A stretch of DNA of 64,000 nucleotides from Leifsonia sp. AK011 (GTDB lineage: Bacteria; Actinomycetota; Actinomycetes; Actinomycetales; Microbacteriaceae): assembly GCF_013410945.1 (NCBI RefSeq), contig NZ_JACCCH010000001.1, positions 1,302,001-1,366,000 of the forward strand. The letters run 5' to 3'. Below are positions 26,732 to 35,097 of this stretch, piece after piece. The notes beneath the pieces were generated by a model, which was given only the letters and a program-made list of their open reading frames with translations, searched no databases and had not been told where the DNA came from. Made by a program: the position numbers and the translations under genes. Position 1 is the first letter of the stretch; the number at the start of each line of letters is the position of its first letter.

Positions 26732-27661
26732 ATGGGGGCCGAGCTGACTACGTGGCGGCCGACCCCGGTCGAACTCGGCGCCAATGCCTTCGGCGGATTG
26801 GTTTTTGCAGGTTTCGCTGTGGCACCTTTCGTGATTTCGCCCGAGATACCCCTCTGGGTGCTCGCGATTACCGGTCCCATTGGAATTATGGGCCTGTGGT
26901 GGACAACCCGGTTGTGGCGCGTACGTATCGAATTCGGAGGAGAGCAGCTGAGGGTCATCGGCTATTTCTGGAATCGCACGATCGCCCGAGATCGAATCCG
27001 CTCCGTCTCGATCAACCCTGAGTTCCCCTACGTCAGATGGTCGACGGCGTCCGGGCTCGTCCTCACGACGTTCCTCACCCCAATCTCTGTCACTGGCATC
27101 GACTGGTCTTCGAGCGCAACCCGACAGCGCCGCCGTGACGTTCTCACGGAGCTCCGTTCGTGGACCGGGGTAGCTGTCGATAGTGACGAAGACGACGATC
27201 AGGAACAGCCGCCGCCCTCGGGTGAGGAGTTGCGCGTCCGCGAAGAGTTTGTGGAGGAGATCGCTGAGCTCGCACGCGCGCTGACGCGGGAGTCAGCGAG
27301 TGTGACGACGCACAGCGATTTCGGGGTTCCCGTCGCATCCATTGAGCCGACGCGCTCCGGTGCCGCGGGCATGTGGATCGTCTGCGGACACACGATCAAC
27401 ATCCAGGTCGATGACCCCGGTCTCTATTGGGATCTCCCGTGGAGCTTCGAGAGCAGGGCCCAGACGATGCTCATGCTTCGTGCTGTGATCGCCGGATCGG
27501 GCACTGCCACGGCGGGGCCTTACCGCCGTGCGCTTTCGCTTCGATTGTCGGATGGCACGACCCTGGACTCATCCCGGACTACAGCGCTTCGAGCCCTCGT
27601 CATCCCTGCGCCCGGCTGGAAATCGTGGGGCCGGAAGACCGCCCTCGCGCCGTACCGATGA
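26732..27661 (+). CDS. Membrane protein with PH-like domain and extra C-terminal domain
   Basis: 309 residues. Two membrane helices (about 15-55) are followed by a segment with RVRIEFGGEQLRVIGYFWNR and ARDRIRSVSINPEF, which resembles bacterial PH (DUF304-like) domains. An acidic linker (DSDEDDDQEQPPPSG) and a C-terminal soluble domain of about 120 residues follow. The family call is tentative. The stop overlaps the next start by 4 bp. Confidence 0.6.
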   Translation: MGAELTTWRPTPVELGANAFGGLVFAGFAVAPFVISPEIPLWVLAITGPIGIMGLWWTTRLWRVRIEFGGEQLRVIGYFWNRTIARDRIRSVSINPEFPYVRWSTASGLVLTTFLTPISVTGIDWSSSATRQRRRDVLTELRSWTGVAVDSDEDDDQEQPPPSGEELRVREEFVEEIAELARALTRESASVTTHSDFGVPVASIEPTRSGAAGMWIVCGHTINIQVDDPGLYWDLPWSFESRAQTMLMLRAVIAGSGTATAGPYRRALSLRLSDGTTLDSSRTTALRALVIPAPGWKSWGRKTALAPYR

Positions 27662-28110
27662 AGCCCCCCAGCTGGCTACTCCGCGGGGTGCGGATCAGCG
27701 GCATCGTCGTGTTCGCAATCTTCTCGCTTGGAAGCGTCGTGCTCGGTGTGGTTGCGCTCGTCGATTCCTCGCGTCCAGTGATCTGGGGAACGTTCTCGGG
27801 GGAGTCCTGCATCCCGACAGCCCGCGGATGCAACAACATCGGGTCGTGGGTGAGCGATGACGGGGAGGTCCGCCTCGACGATGTGCGCCTGGATGGTTCC
27901 CGTACTCCGGTCGACTCAGTCAGGGCCGCCTATCGAGTGGGAGCCACCTTCGGGGGGGACACCATCGTGCATACCGCGGAGTGGATAGGTGGTGCGCCCT
28001 GGGCGCTGTGGTTGTTGGCGGTTGTCTGTATCGTGACCACCGTTGTGCAGATTCGGCGATTGGGCCCCGCCCGCCGGGAAGCACCTCGTCATGCGGTCGA
28101 TTCGCCGTGA
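27658..28110 (+). CDS. Two-helix membrane protein of unknown function
   Basis: 150 residues. Helices at about 12-35 and 107-130 flank an extracytoplasmic loop with two cysteines (SGESCIPTARGCNNIGSWVS). ATG overlaps the preceding stop (ATGA), so the two are coupled and may act together. No family recognised. Confidence 0.65.
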   Translation: MKPPSWLLRGVRISGIVVFAIFSLGSVVLGVVALVDSSRPVIWGTFSGESCIPTARGCNNIGSWVSDDGEVRLDDVRLDGSRTPVDSVRAAYRVGATFGGDTIVHTAEWIGGAPWALWLLAVVCIVTTVVQIRRLGPARREAPRHAVDSP

Positions 28111-28121
28111 TGGCGGGCTGA

Positions 28122-28493
28122 TCAAGGGGCGGTGGTCCCCGAGGCCTCGCCGACCCCTGAGCGCCGGAGCGCAAGGTGCCGCTCCCGCAGCGCGAGGAAC
28201 AGCGGGACCGTGAAGGCCACTGCGGTGAGGAGCGACAGGGGCACGAGCACCCAGGCACGTCGCATCCCGATCCGACGGCTCTCGACGATCACGAAGACGC
28301 TCGCGGCGGTGGCGAGCACGACGAGGTCCCACTGCAGGGATTGGGTGGCTGCGCCGTTGCTGAACCACTCGCCGAACCATGCGCTGCCTTGGGCGATTGC
28401 GAGTCCGTTGAAGGCCCACGTGATCGCGATGCCGCCGATCGAGAGGCCCAGGTACACGAGAGCGAGCGGAGTCCAACCCCGGGACAGTGACAT
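28122..28493 (-). CDS. DUF2834 domain membrane protein
   Basis: 123 residues with three to four membrane helices. The pattern fits DUF2834: LVYLGLSIGGIAITWAFN, then FGEWFSNGAATQSLQWDLVV, ESRRIGMRRAW, and a terminal PLFLALRERHL. Function unknown. ATG at 28493; CACACT ends 6 nt upstream as a weak leaderless -10 box. Convergent with the preceding gene. Confidence 0.75.
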   Translation of the reverse strand: MSLSRGWTPLALVYLGLSIGGIAITWAFNGLAIAQGSAWFGEWFSNGAATQSLQWDLVVLATAASVFVIVESRRIGMRRAWVLVPLSLLTAVAFTVPLFLALRERHLALRRSGVGEASGTTAP

Positions 28494-28663
28494 GTCCACA
28501 GTGTGACCACTGGCAGAACCTATTTCAAGCGCAGAACTCGTGCGCGCCGCCGCCCTAGTCGTTCGGGGGTGCGCGACCTGACGCACATCGTCGCTATGTA
28601 GGTCTGAAAGCAGCGGTCTGCGTCAGTTCGGGGCCGTGGGGCACCCCGCCCGGTCCGCGGTGG

Positions 28664-28669
28664 TACCGT
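28664..28669 (+). promoter_or_regulatory. Leaderless -10 box of DoxX-like gene
   Basis: TACCGT ends exactly 6 nt before the ATG at 28676. Confidence 0.45.
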
Positions 28670-28675
28670 GCGGGG

Positions 28676-29113
28676 ATGACACTGCAGCGGATCCTTGAAC
28701 CCCGGCCGGCGACATCCGTACCGCGCACTATCGGGCGGATCGCTCTCGGGGCGATGCTGGCCTTCGCCGGGATGACGCACCTGACGGTCGCGCGAAAGGA
28801 GTTCCGCGCCCAGGTGCCGGAATGGGTTCCCGTCGACGAGGATCTCGTGGTCGTCGGATCCGGAATCGCCGAGATCACTCTCGGCACTGCTCTCGTCGCG
28901 CTGCCCAGACGCCGCGTGGCCGTCGGCCTCGCGGTGGCCGCATTCTTCGTAGCGATCTTCCCTGGCAACATCTCCCAGTACGTCACCCGCACGAGCGCTT
29001 TCAGGCTCAACTCCGACCGCGCCCGGTTCGTTCGCCTGTTCTTCCAGCCCGTTCTCGTGGCGTGGGCTCTCTGGGGTACCGGCGCCCTCGCCGCTGTGCG
29101 GCCCAACCGGTAG
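28676..29113 (+). CDS. DoxX-like membrane protein
   Basis: 145 residues, four predicted helices. The family pattern is visible: GAMLAFAGMTHLTVARKEFR, VPEWVPVDEDLVVVGSGIAE and TLGTALVALPRRR. DoxX-like proteins are small quinone- or redox-linked membrane proteins; the precise role is unknown. Convergent with the following dioxygenase gene (3 bp apart). Confidence 0.75.
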   Translation: MTLQRILEPRPATSVPRTIGRIALGAMLAFAGMTHLTVARKEFRAQVPEWVPVDEDLVVVGSGIAEITLGTALVALPRRRVAVGLAVAAFFVAIFPGNISQYVTRTSAFRLNSDRARFVRLFFQPVLVAWALWGTGALAAVRPNR

Positions 29114-29116
29114 GCG

Positions 29117-30124
29117 CTACTCGATCAGGTCGGGGTGGTGGATCGCCGCCACGTTGGGGTGCGCGCGAAGTCGGTACCGCAGCGCATTCTCGCCGTACGT
29201 CTCGAGGATGGGGGCGTTGGTCGGATCGAGTGACAGGCCACGAGCCTCTGACCGTAGCGCCGGATCCAGCTCGAGGTGTGGCATCCGGGCATCGAGGGCG
29301 GGGTTGAAGAAGAACGGGATCGAGATCCGGTCCGTGCCTACCAGTGGTGACTCCACGCGGTGCAGCGTTGCCTTGAGGTACCCATCGGTGGCCAGTTCCA
29401 GCATCTCACCGATGTTGACGACGAAGGCGCCAGGCAGCGAAGGCGCATCGATCCACTCACTGTCGTGCTCGACCTGCAATCCGCCCTTGCCCGGCTCGAC
29501 AAGAAGGAGCGTCAGGACGCCGCCATCCCGATGAGCGCCGACGCCCTGCTGGGCGACACCCTCCTCACTCGTACCCGGGTAGCGCACGATCTTGATGAGT
29601 GAGAAGGCGCGGTCCGCGAAGGCCTCGTCGAAGACATCCTCCGAGGCCCCGAGCGCCACGGCCCAGGTTCGCATGAGTCGCAAAGCCAGGGAACTCAGCT
29701 GGGAGCGCCATTCAGTGAAGGCCCTCTCGAGTTCGGGAAGTTCCGCCGGCCACAGGTTGGGCCCCTCGAGACGCCAGTAGTCGGCGTCCTTGTCGCTCAC
29801 CGCGTCACGCTCCTCGCCGATGTCGATCTGCTCGCGCCAGTCGATCTCACCGTTGGTGAGCTCCTTGCCTGTGCGCGTGTAGCCCCGGAACTGGGCGCTC
29901 TTGACGTTCTCGATCGCAAGCTTCTGGTCCTCCGGCAGTGCGAAGAATCGTCTCGACACATCGAGTACCTCATCGATGAGCGGCTGAGGGATGCCGTGTC
30001 CGACGAGATAGAAGAAGCCGACGTCGTGGGTCACCTCCCGGAGTTTCGTGCGGAACGCCTCTGCGGCGTCAGTGCCCGCGTCGAGTTCGGAGAGGTCGAG
30101 GATGGGGAGCGATTCGAGAGTCAC
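29117..30124 (-). CDS. 2-oxoglutarate/Fe(II)-dependent dioxygenase, isopenicillin N synthase family
   Basis: 335 residues. N-terminal DIOX_N region (ILDLSELD, GFFYLVGHGIP) and jelly-roll core with iron ligands H198-R-D200 (GAHRDGG) and H255 (ATLHRVESP), plus the 2-oxoglutarate-binding R266-x-S268. All catalytic residues are present. The family hydroxylates or cyclises small metabolites; the substrate is unknown. GTG at 30124; CAGAAT ends 6 nt upstream. A much longer in-frame extension overlaps the divergent exporter gene and is rejected. Confidence 0.85.
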   Translation of the reverse strand: MTLESLPILDLSELDAGTDAAEAFRTKLREVTHDVGFFYLVGHGIPQPLIDEVLDVSRRFFALPEDQKLAIENVKSAQFRGYTRTGKELTNGEIDWREQIDIGEERDAVSDKDADYWRLEGPNLWPAELPELERAFTEWRSQLSSLALRLMRTWAVALGASEDVFDEAFADRAFSLIKIVRYPGTSEEGVAQQGVGAHRDGGVLTLLLVEPGKGGLQVEHDSEWIDAPSLPGAFVVNIGEMLELATDGYLKATLHRVESPLVGTDRISIPFFFNPALDARMPHLELDPALRSEARGLSLDPTNAPILETYGENALRYRLRAHPNVAAIHHPDLIE

Positions 30125-30240
30125 GACTCGATTCTGGCAGTCATCGGCTCGGGCGATCTGCAGGTTACGTGCCCTGCCCTCTCTGCTCCAGAACTGCACA
30201 GGTTGCCTTGTTACCGTGGGAACAGAGGCAATGACACCTC

Positions 30241-30281
30241 CCGGACGACGGATCAGTACCCGGAACGCGACAAGACTGGCC
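30241..30281 (+). promoter_or_regulatory. Guanidine-III riboswitch (ykkC-III)
   Basis: The 41-nt element begins CCGGACGA, continues with GTACCCGG, then GACAAGAC and a pairing TGGCC. This is the conserved ykkC-III core: P1 CCGG with CCGG, a helix of GATCAGT with ACTGGCC, and the invariant ACAAGAC. It ends directly before the ribosome-binding site AAGGGAACG of the exporter gene, so guanidine binding probably controls translation. Established ligand of the class: guanidinium. Confidence 0.8.
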
Positions 30282-30295
30282 AAGGGAACGAAGTC

Positions 30296-30622
30296 ATGTC
30301 GTGGTTGATCCTCATCGTGTCCGGCATCCTCGAAGCTGTCTGGGCGACAGCGCTCGGCAAGAGCGAGGGTTTCACCAAGGTCGTTCCAACGATCGTGTTC
30401 GGCGTCGCCCTCGTGGCGAGCATGGGCGGGCTGGCGTTCGCCCTCCGGGACATCCCCACCGGAACCGGATACGCGATCTGGGTCGGCATCGGCGCAGCCA
30501 TCACCGTCGCCTACGCGATGATCACGGGCACCGAGCCGCTCTCGCTCGTGAAGGTTCTCCTGCTTGTCGGGCTGGTCGGATGCATCGTGGGGCTCAAACT
30601 CGTGAGCGACACCGCCCACTGA
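30296..30622 (+). CDS. gdx: Guanidinium exporter of the small multidrug resistance family
   Basis: 108 residues with four membrane helices. The essential glutamate is E13 in VSGILEAVWATALGKSEGFT, the SugE/Gdx form of the SMR motif. GTGYAIWVGIGAA is the third-helix signature. Gdx proteins exchange guanidinium for two protons as antiparallel dimers. The upstream guanidine-III riboswitch makes this substrate more likely than quaternary ammonium drugs. ATG at 30296 with AAGGGAACG upstream. Confidence 0.9.
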   Translation: MSWLILIVSGILEAVWATALGKSEGFTKVVPTIVFGVALVASMGGLAFALRDIPTGTGYAIWVGIGAAITVAYAMITGTEPLSLVKVLLLVGLVGCIVGLKLVSDTAH

Positions 30623-30632
30623 GCCCACCGAG

Positions 30633-30638
30633 TAGCCT
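30633..30638 (+). promoter_or_regulatory. Leaderless -10 box of methyltransferase
   Basis: TAGCCT ends exactly 6 nt before the GTG at 30645. Confidence 0.45.
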
Positions 30639-30644
30639 GAGGGA

Positions 30645-31343
30645 GTGGGCCAGAGCATCGACGCGACGCTGATGCGTGACATCGTCGGGTGGGACGTCCG
30701 CACTTGGTCCAAGGCCGTCGACTTCTGGGCGACGAAACTCGACCCGAACGAAGCGCCGCTTCACGCAATGGAAGTCGGCGCAGGGCCTGGCGGTCCCTCC
30801 CTCTGGCTGGCCCTGCAGGGCCACACGGTCCTGTGCACGAACTTCCAGAACACCGAAGGGCAGGCCCGCCCGCTCCACGACCGCTACGGCGTGACCGGCA
30901 TCACCTACCAGGACGTCGACGCCACGCGCATCCCCTTCGAGAACCAGTTCGATCTCATCATCTTCAAGTCGGTGCTCGGAGGTGTCGGCTCGCAGTTCGA
31001 GGCGCAGCAACGCGCGGTCGAGGGGATGCTGCGAGCCCTCAAACCCGGAGGCCGCCTGCTCTACGCCGAGAACCTGCGGAGCACCTGGCTCCACCGCGCA
31101 GCGCGCGCGATCGCGTACCGGCTGCGTCGGTCATCCTGGCGGTTCATGTCGGTCAGGGAGATGCACTCCCTGCTCGCCGGTTTTGAATCGCACGAGTTGT
31201 ACACGACCGGCTCGCTCTCCCTGTTCGGAGTCACCGAAGGTCAGCGTGCGGCGCTCGCCGCGGTCGACGACGCGGTGTTCAACCGTCTGACACCGTCACG
31301 CTGGCGCTACGTGAGCTACGGCATTGCTACCAAGGCTCGCTAG
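30645..31343 (+). CDS. Class I SAM-dependent methyltransferase
   Basis: 232 residues. Motif I is MEVGAGPGGPSLWLA (about 42-56), followed by DVDATRIPF, FDLIIFKSVLGGVG, and LKPGGRLLYAENL; a Methyltransf_11-type core. The C-terminal part (about 160-232) probably binds substrate. The acceptor is unknown. GTG start supported by the leaderless -10 box. It starts 22 bp after the exporter stop but probably has its own transcript. Confidence 0.82.
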   Translation: MGQSIDATLMRDIVGWDVRTWSKAVDFWATKLDPNEAPLHAMEVGAGPGGPSLWLALQGHTVLCTNFQNTEGQARPLHDRYGVTGITYQDVDATRIPFENQFDLIIFKSVLGGVGSQFEAQQRAVEGMLRALKPGGRLLYAENLRSTWLHRAARAIAYRLRRSSWRFMSVREMHSLLAGFESHELYTTGSLSLFGVTEGQRAALAAVDDAVFNRLTPSRWRYVSYGIATKAR

Positions 31344-31409
31344 ACGGGGGCTGTCTTCCGTCCATCGACTGTTCACCTGCGTTCCCTAGTCTTGCGCGCG
31401 GAGCAGACG

Positions 31410-31817
31410 ATGGAACAGACACTGAGTGACCCCAACGACAGCGAGGTCGAGTGGCTCGCCAAGCTCCTCGAGATCGCAGACGTGCTGCGTCTCGATTCGA
31501 TCAGTGAAGTGTCGAGCTTCTTCGATTCCGAGCAGCGTTCCTCGAGCCCCTCTGGTCTGGACCCGAATACCGTCATCAATGTTGTGGGCGCAAAGGTCGG
31601 GGAGCTTCTCGCGAGAGAACTCGACCTCCGGTGGCAGGTGGTGACGGACGACTTCGGCACAGAGCTCGGTGTTGTTGGCGAGCCGAATTCGATCGTCATC
31701 TGTCCCATGAGCTCCGTGGGCCAGCGGTGGAAGTCCTCTGCGCCCGGAGAGATTCAGCGCTTCGTAACCTCGGCACTGTCGTCCGTCCGAGAGATTCGTG
31801 GTCGCTCGGCCGGTTGA
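31410..31817 (+). CDS. DUF3806-like soluble protein
   Basis: 135 residues. VVGAKVGELLARELDLRWQV and a following VTDDFGTELGVVG resemble DUF3806 (a small domain that occurs near immunity and stress genes), but the match is from memory and moderate. ATG at 31410 has GGAG 6 nt upstream and TAGTCT as a possible -10 box. Convergent with the next gene. Confidence 0.55.
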   Translation: MEQTLSDPNDSEVEWLAKLLEIADVLRLDSISEVSSFFDSEQRSSSPSGLDPNTVINVVGAKVGELLARELDLRWQVVTDDFGTELGVVGEPNSIVICPMSSVGQRWKSSAPGEIQRFVTSALSSVREIRGRSAG

Positions 31818-31865
31818 AGCGCTCGTCGAGGTGCGGCATCCACGAAGCCTTACCGAAGGTGGGCG

Positions 31866-32213
31866 TCAGCGTCCCTGCCGCGGACGCCCGGGCCTGCGCT
31901 CTCCCTTGACGACCGGAGCGCGCCCCTTGCCCTTGGACGCCTTGGCCTTGCCGCCAGCCGCCCGCGTGTCGGCTGCAGCAGCCTTCGTTGAAGCGGCGAG
32001 TTGACGCTCGGCCTCCACCAGGAAGGCTTCGCCTTCTGGCGTGAGGACGGTCGAGGTGGCCGACTTGTCGAAGAGCTCGTAGCCCACCGCCGCTTCGAGG
32101 GAGCGAACGGATGCCACCACCGTCGACCGCGGAACCCCGAGCGATTTCGCGGCGTGAGCGAAGTGAAGGTGGTGTGCGGCAGCGACGAACTGCTTCAGGA
32201 GTTTGTGGTCCAT
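31866..32213 (-). CDS. Stand-alone LysR-type helix-turn-helix protein with AT-hook-like tail
   Basis: 115 residues. Residues 1-62 are a LysR winged helix (LLKQFVAAAHHLHFAHAAKS, VPRSTVVASVRSLEAAVG). There is no effector-binding domain. Instead a helical linker leads into a lysine/arginine-rich tail (residues about 87-115) ending GERRPGRPRQGR, where RPGRPRQGR resembles an AT-hook. The frame has its own start and stop, with GAGGA before the ATG, so it is not a simple truncation. Probably a DNA-binding protein; targets unknown. Confidence 0.75.
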   Translation of the reverse strand: MDHKLLKQFVAAAHHLHFAHAAKSLGVPRSTVVASVRSLEAAVGYELFDKSATSTVLTPEGEAFLVEAERQLAASTKAAAADTRAAGGKAKASKGKGRAPVVKGERRPGRPRQGR

Positions 32214-32342
32214 GGGAGTCCTCAGGCTACTGGGGGCTCGTCACTGGTCACGGGATTTCTCAAAAGTCTCACTAGCGGTGCCGAACCTGAGAAAGTGCTG
32301 TAAAGTTCGACACATCCGCACCCTTTGCCCGAAAGGCTCGAC

Positions 32343-33299
32343 GTGAAGTCAACCCAGGCCGTCCTCGCAGTTGCCGCTCTGAGCCTCGGACTCTCGTCCT
32401 TGGCAATTCCCGCCCACGCTGCGCCTCCGGCACTGCCCGCTGGCGACCACCTCGTCACGGCCTCGTGCAACGACGCGGATGTGACGTTCCACACTGTCGA
32501 CGCGCAGACCGGTGCCGTCACTGCGGTAGGAGCCGGCAACGAGGGCTATGAGTGCGCATACCAGGGCGCGTGGGATGCCACCACCCAGACGTTCTTCGCC
32601 ACCATCTGGGACGGCGGGAACGACTCGCATCTCGTGGTGTTCGACACCACCACGGGCGGTCTGACCGAGGTCGGCACCGTCGTGGACGAAGCCGACGAGC
32701 CGGTCGAGGTCTACTCGATGGTAATTGGCCTCGACGGCAAGGCGTACTTCAACGACTACGACCAGCTGTACTCCCTTGACCTTCTGACGGCGAAGGCGAC
32801 CCTCTTGGGCACTCTCGACGCCGTGGAGGATTCGGCGTACGGGTTCAGCGTTGACCCGACCACAGGCAAGCTCTACCTCCTCACGCAGTCCGGTGGCCTC
32901 TTCCTCGTTGACCCTGTGGCAGTCACGGCCACGCTCGTCGGCACCTGGCCCATCTCCGAGGGCAATCACTACTCCTACGGAATCTCGATTGACCACGCGG
33001 GAACGGCCTGGGTTGTCGAGAATCCCGGTGACGAGTCCTACTCCGCGCTGTGGAGCACGCCGCTCGCCACGTTCGGCGTCGACCCCCAGCTGTCGGGCAA
33101 CATCGTGAGCGCCGAGGGTGATGACCCGATCATGTGGTGGGTCGCCCTCATCTACGCGCCTGCGCCGGCGCCCGCCCCTGCACCCGAGCCTGCGCTCGCT
33201 GCCACGGGCTTCGACGCTGCCCCGCTCGCGCTTGGTGGGCTCCTGCTCGCTGCGGCGGGAGTCGTGCTGGTCGGTCGACGCTCGCGCCGCACCGCCTGA
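32343..33299 (+). CDS. Sortase-anchored secreted protein with beta-propeller-like repeats
   Basis: 318 residues. Signal peptide (about 1-28), repeated strands (SHLVVFDTTTGGLTEVG, LYSLDLLTAKATLLG, GLFLVDPVAVTATLVG), a Pro-Ala linker and the sorting signal LAATG followed by a hydrophobic span and RRSRR. Paralogue of 20134-21108; the motifs IGLDG-x-AY, QLYS-x-DL, and VDPTTGK line up, and both have two early cysteines. GTG at 32343 with GAAAGG upstream. TAAAGT at 32301 is a possible -10 box. Confidence 0.8.
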   Translation: MKSTQAVLAVAALSLGLSSLAIPAHAAPPALPAGDHLVTASCNDADVTFHTVDAQTGAVTAVGAGNEGYECAYQGAWDATTQTFFATIWDGGNDSHLVVFDTTTGGLTEVGTVVDEADEPVEVYSMVIGLDGKAYFNDYDQLYSLDLLTAKATLLGTLDAVEDSAYGFSVDPTTGKLYLLTQSGGLFLVDPVAVTATLVGTWPISEGNHYSYGISIDHAGTAWVVENPGDESYSALWSTPLATFGVDPQLSGNIVSAEGDDPIMWWVALIYAPAPAPAPAPEPALAATGFDAAPLALGGLLLAAAGVVLVGRRSRRTA

Positions 33300-33380
33300 C
33301 CCGCAGGGCGCAATTCACTCGGACGAAACATCCGGGTGGCTAGACTGAGCCCACAACCAAAGATCGAAGGCCGCAAACAC

Positions 33381-33556
33381 GATGCGGGAGAGCTCGCCCC
33401 AGGGTGAGCACCGAAGGAGCAAGCCTCCCCGCCAATCTCTCAGGTCCAGTACCGCATCGAGAAGGCCACTCTGGAAAGAGCGCTGGAGTTACTCCCGCGC
33501 CGCCGATGGTGAAAGCGCTGACGCGCGAAACTCTCAGGTACCGATGACAGAGGGGG
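33381..33556 (+). promoter_or_regulatory. Tandem glycine riboswitch of the gcv operon
   Basis: Two glycine aptamers in series. The first is closed by GATGCGG (33381-33387) with CCGCATC (33452-33458) and contains GGGAGAG, CACCGAAGGAGCAA and CTCTCAGG. The second (33459-33556) has CTGGAAAGAGC, GATGGTGAAAGC, and CTCTCAGGTACCGATGACAGAGG. Both hold the conserved gcvT-element core. It lies 34 nt before gcvT. The known class turns on glycine cleavage genes when glycine is abundant. TAGACT at 33341 is a likely -10 box. Confidence 0.92.
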
Positions 33557-33589
33557 AGTTCTACCGCAGCCACCTGCCAGGAGAACTCC

Positions 33590-34729
33590 GTGACGACAAG
33601 TCCCCCCAAGCTCAGTCCCCTTCATCAACAGCACTCCGACGCCGGTGCCAGCTTCACCGACTTCGGAGGCTGGCAGATGCCGGTCCGATACAGCTCTGAC
33701 CTCGCCGAACACCACGCTGTTCGCGCCGCCGCTGGACTGTTCGACATCTCCCACATGGCCGAGCTCAGCGTGACGGGCCCGCAGGCCGCCGAGTTCCTCG
33801 ACTTCGCGCTGGCGGCCAACGTCTCCGCGCTGCCGCTCTCGAAGGCCAAGTACACGATGATCCTCGACGAGCACGGCGGGATCATCGACGACCTGATCGT
33901 CTACCAGAACGCGCCGGGCGAGTACCTCGTCGTGGCGAATGCTGGCAATCGCGTTCCCGTCGTCTCGGCGCTCGGAACGCGCATCCATGGCTTCGATGCC
34001 GCACTCACCGACGGCACCGAGGCGATCGCACTCATCGCCGTGCAGGGGCCAGCATCGCGCTCGATCCTCGAGCACACGCACGGACTCACGGCGGCTCCGG
34101 AGTCCGCCATGGGCCACACGCTCGCCACACTGCCGTACTACGCCTGCACCGGGATGCGCTTCCACGAGCGTCCCGTCCTCGTGGCCCGCACGGGCTACAC
34201 GGGTGAGGACGGCTTCGAACTCTTCGTGAGCGAGGCGGATGCCGCATCCCTCTGGGCCGCTCTGGTGGAGGCCGGGCAACCGTTCGGGCTGGTGCCCTGC
34301 GGACTCGCGGCGAGGGACACCCTGCGCCTCGAGGCGGGCATGCCGCTGTACGGGCACGAGCTGTCGCTCGACGTGCAGCCCGTGCAGGTGGGTCTGGGGC
34401 GCGTCATCCCGCTGAACACCAAGTCCGTCGATTTTGTCGGGCGCGACGCCGTCGTCGCTGGCCCGAAGCCGGGAGCACGGGTGCTCGTCGGTCTTCAGTC
34501 CGAGGGCAAGCGCGCGGGTCGCGCCGACTACGCCGTGTTCCAGGGCGACACCGAGGTGGGCATCATCACCAGCGGTGCGCTCTCGCCGACCCTCGGCTAT
34601 CCGATCGCGATGGCCCTCGTCGACCCCGCCGTGAGCGAGGTCGGCACCCCGCTCGACATCGACGTGCGTGGATCCCGCATCCCCGCCACCGTGGTTTCCC
34701 TGCCGTTCTACTCGAAGGAAGACAAATGA
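33590..34729 (+). CDS. gcvT: Glycine cleavage system T protein (aminomethyltransferase)
   Basis: 379 residues. The enzyme moves the methylene group from the lipoyl arm of GcvH to tetrahydrofolate and releases ammonia. Features: [38 protein letters not shown], and the late folate-site [17 protein letters not shown] at 33590 with AGGAG upstream; first gene of gcvT-gcvH-gcvP, overlapping gcvH by 4 bp. Controlled by the glycine riboswitch. Confidence 0.96.
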   Translation: MTTSPPKLSPLHQQHSDAGASFTDFGGWQMPVRYSSDLAEHHAVRAAAGLFDISHMAELSVTGPQAAEFLDFALAANVSALPLSKAKYTMILDEHGGIIDDLIVYQNAPGEYLVVANAGNRVPVVSALGTRIHGFDAALTDGTEAIALIAVQGPASRSILEHTHGLTAAPESAMGHTLATLPYYACTGMRFHERPVLVARTGYTGEDGFELFVSEADAASLWAALVEAGQPFGLVPCGLAARDTLRLEAGMPLYGHELSLDVQPVQVGLGRVIPLNTKSVDFVGRDAVVAGPKPGARVLVGLQSEGKRAGRADYAVFQGDTEVGIITSGALSPTLGYPIAMALVDPAVSEVGTPLDIDVRGSRIPATVVSLPFYSKEDK

Positions 34730-35097
34730 CAGACCTCACCGCCCTCCAGTACACGGCAGAGCACGAATGGGTGCTCGTCGATGGCTCCGTCGCGACCGTC
34801 GGCATCACCGCGTATGCCGCTGACAAGCTCGGCGACATCGTGTACGTGGACCTACCCGCCGTGGGGTCGACCCTCGCCGAGGGGTCGATCGTGGGCGAGA
34901 TCGAGTCGACGAAGTCGGTGGGCGAGCTGTTCGCGCCGGTAGGCGGCACGGTCATCGAGGTCAACGACGCCGTCACCGCCAACCCGGAGCTCGTCAACTC
35001 GGAGCCCTTCGACGGTGGATGGCTTCTGCGCGTCGAGTTCGAGTCGCTCCCGGCGCTCCTCTCCCACGACGAGTACGCGGCACTCACGAATGACTGA
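34726..35097 (+). CDS. gcvH: Glycine cleavage system H protein
   Basis: 123 residues. Lipoyl carrier protein that shuttles the aminomethyl intermediate between GcvP and GcvT. The lipoylated lysine is in [15 protein letters not shown] (about residue 63). YTAEHEWV and GDIVYVDLP are family signatures. ATG overlaps the gcvT stop, and the stop overlaps gcvP by 8 bp. Confidence 0.96.
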   Translation: MTDLTALQYTAEHEWVLVDGSVATVGITAYAADKLGDIVYVDLPAVGSTLAEGSIVGEIESTKSVGELFAPVGGTVIEVNDAVTANPELVNSEPFDGGWLLRVEFESLPALLSHDEYAALTND

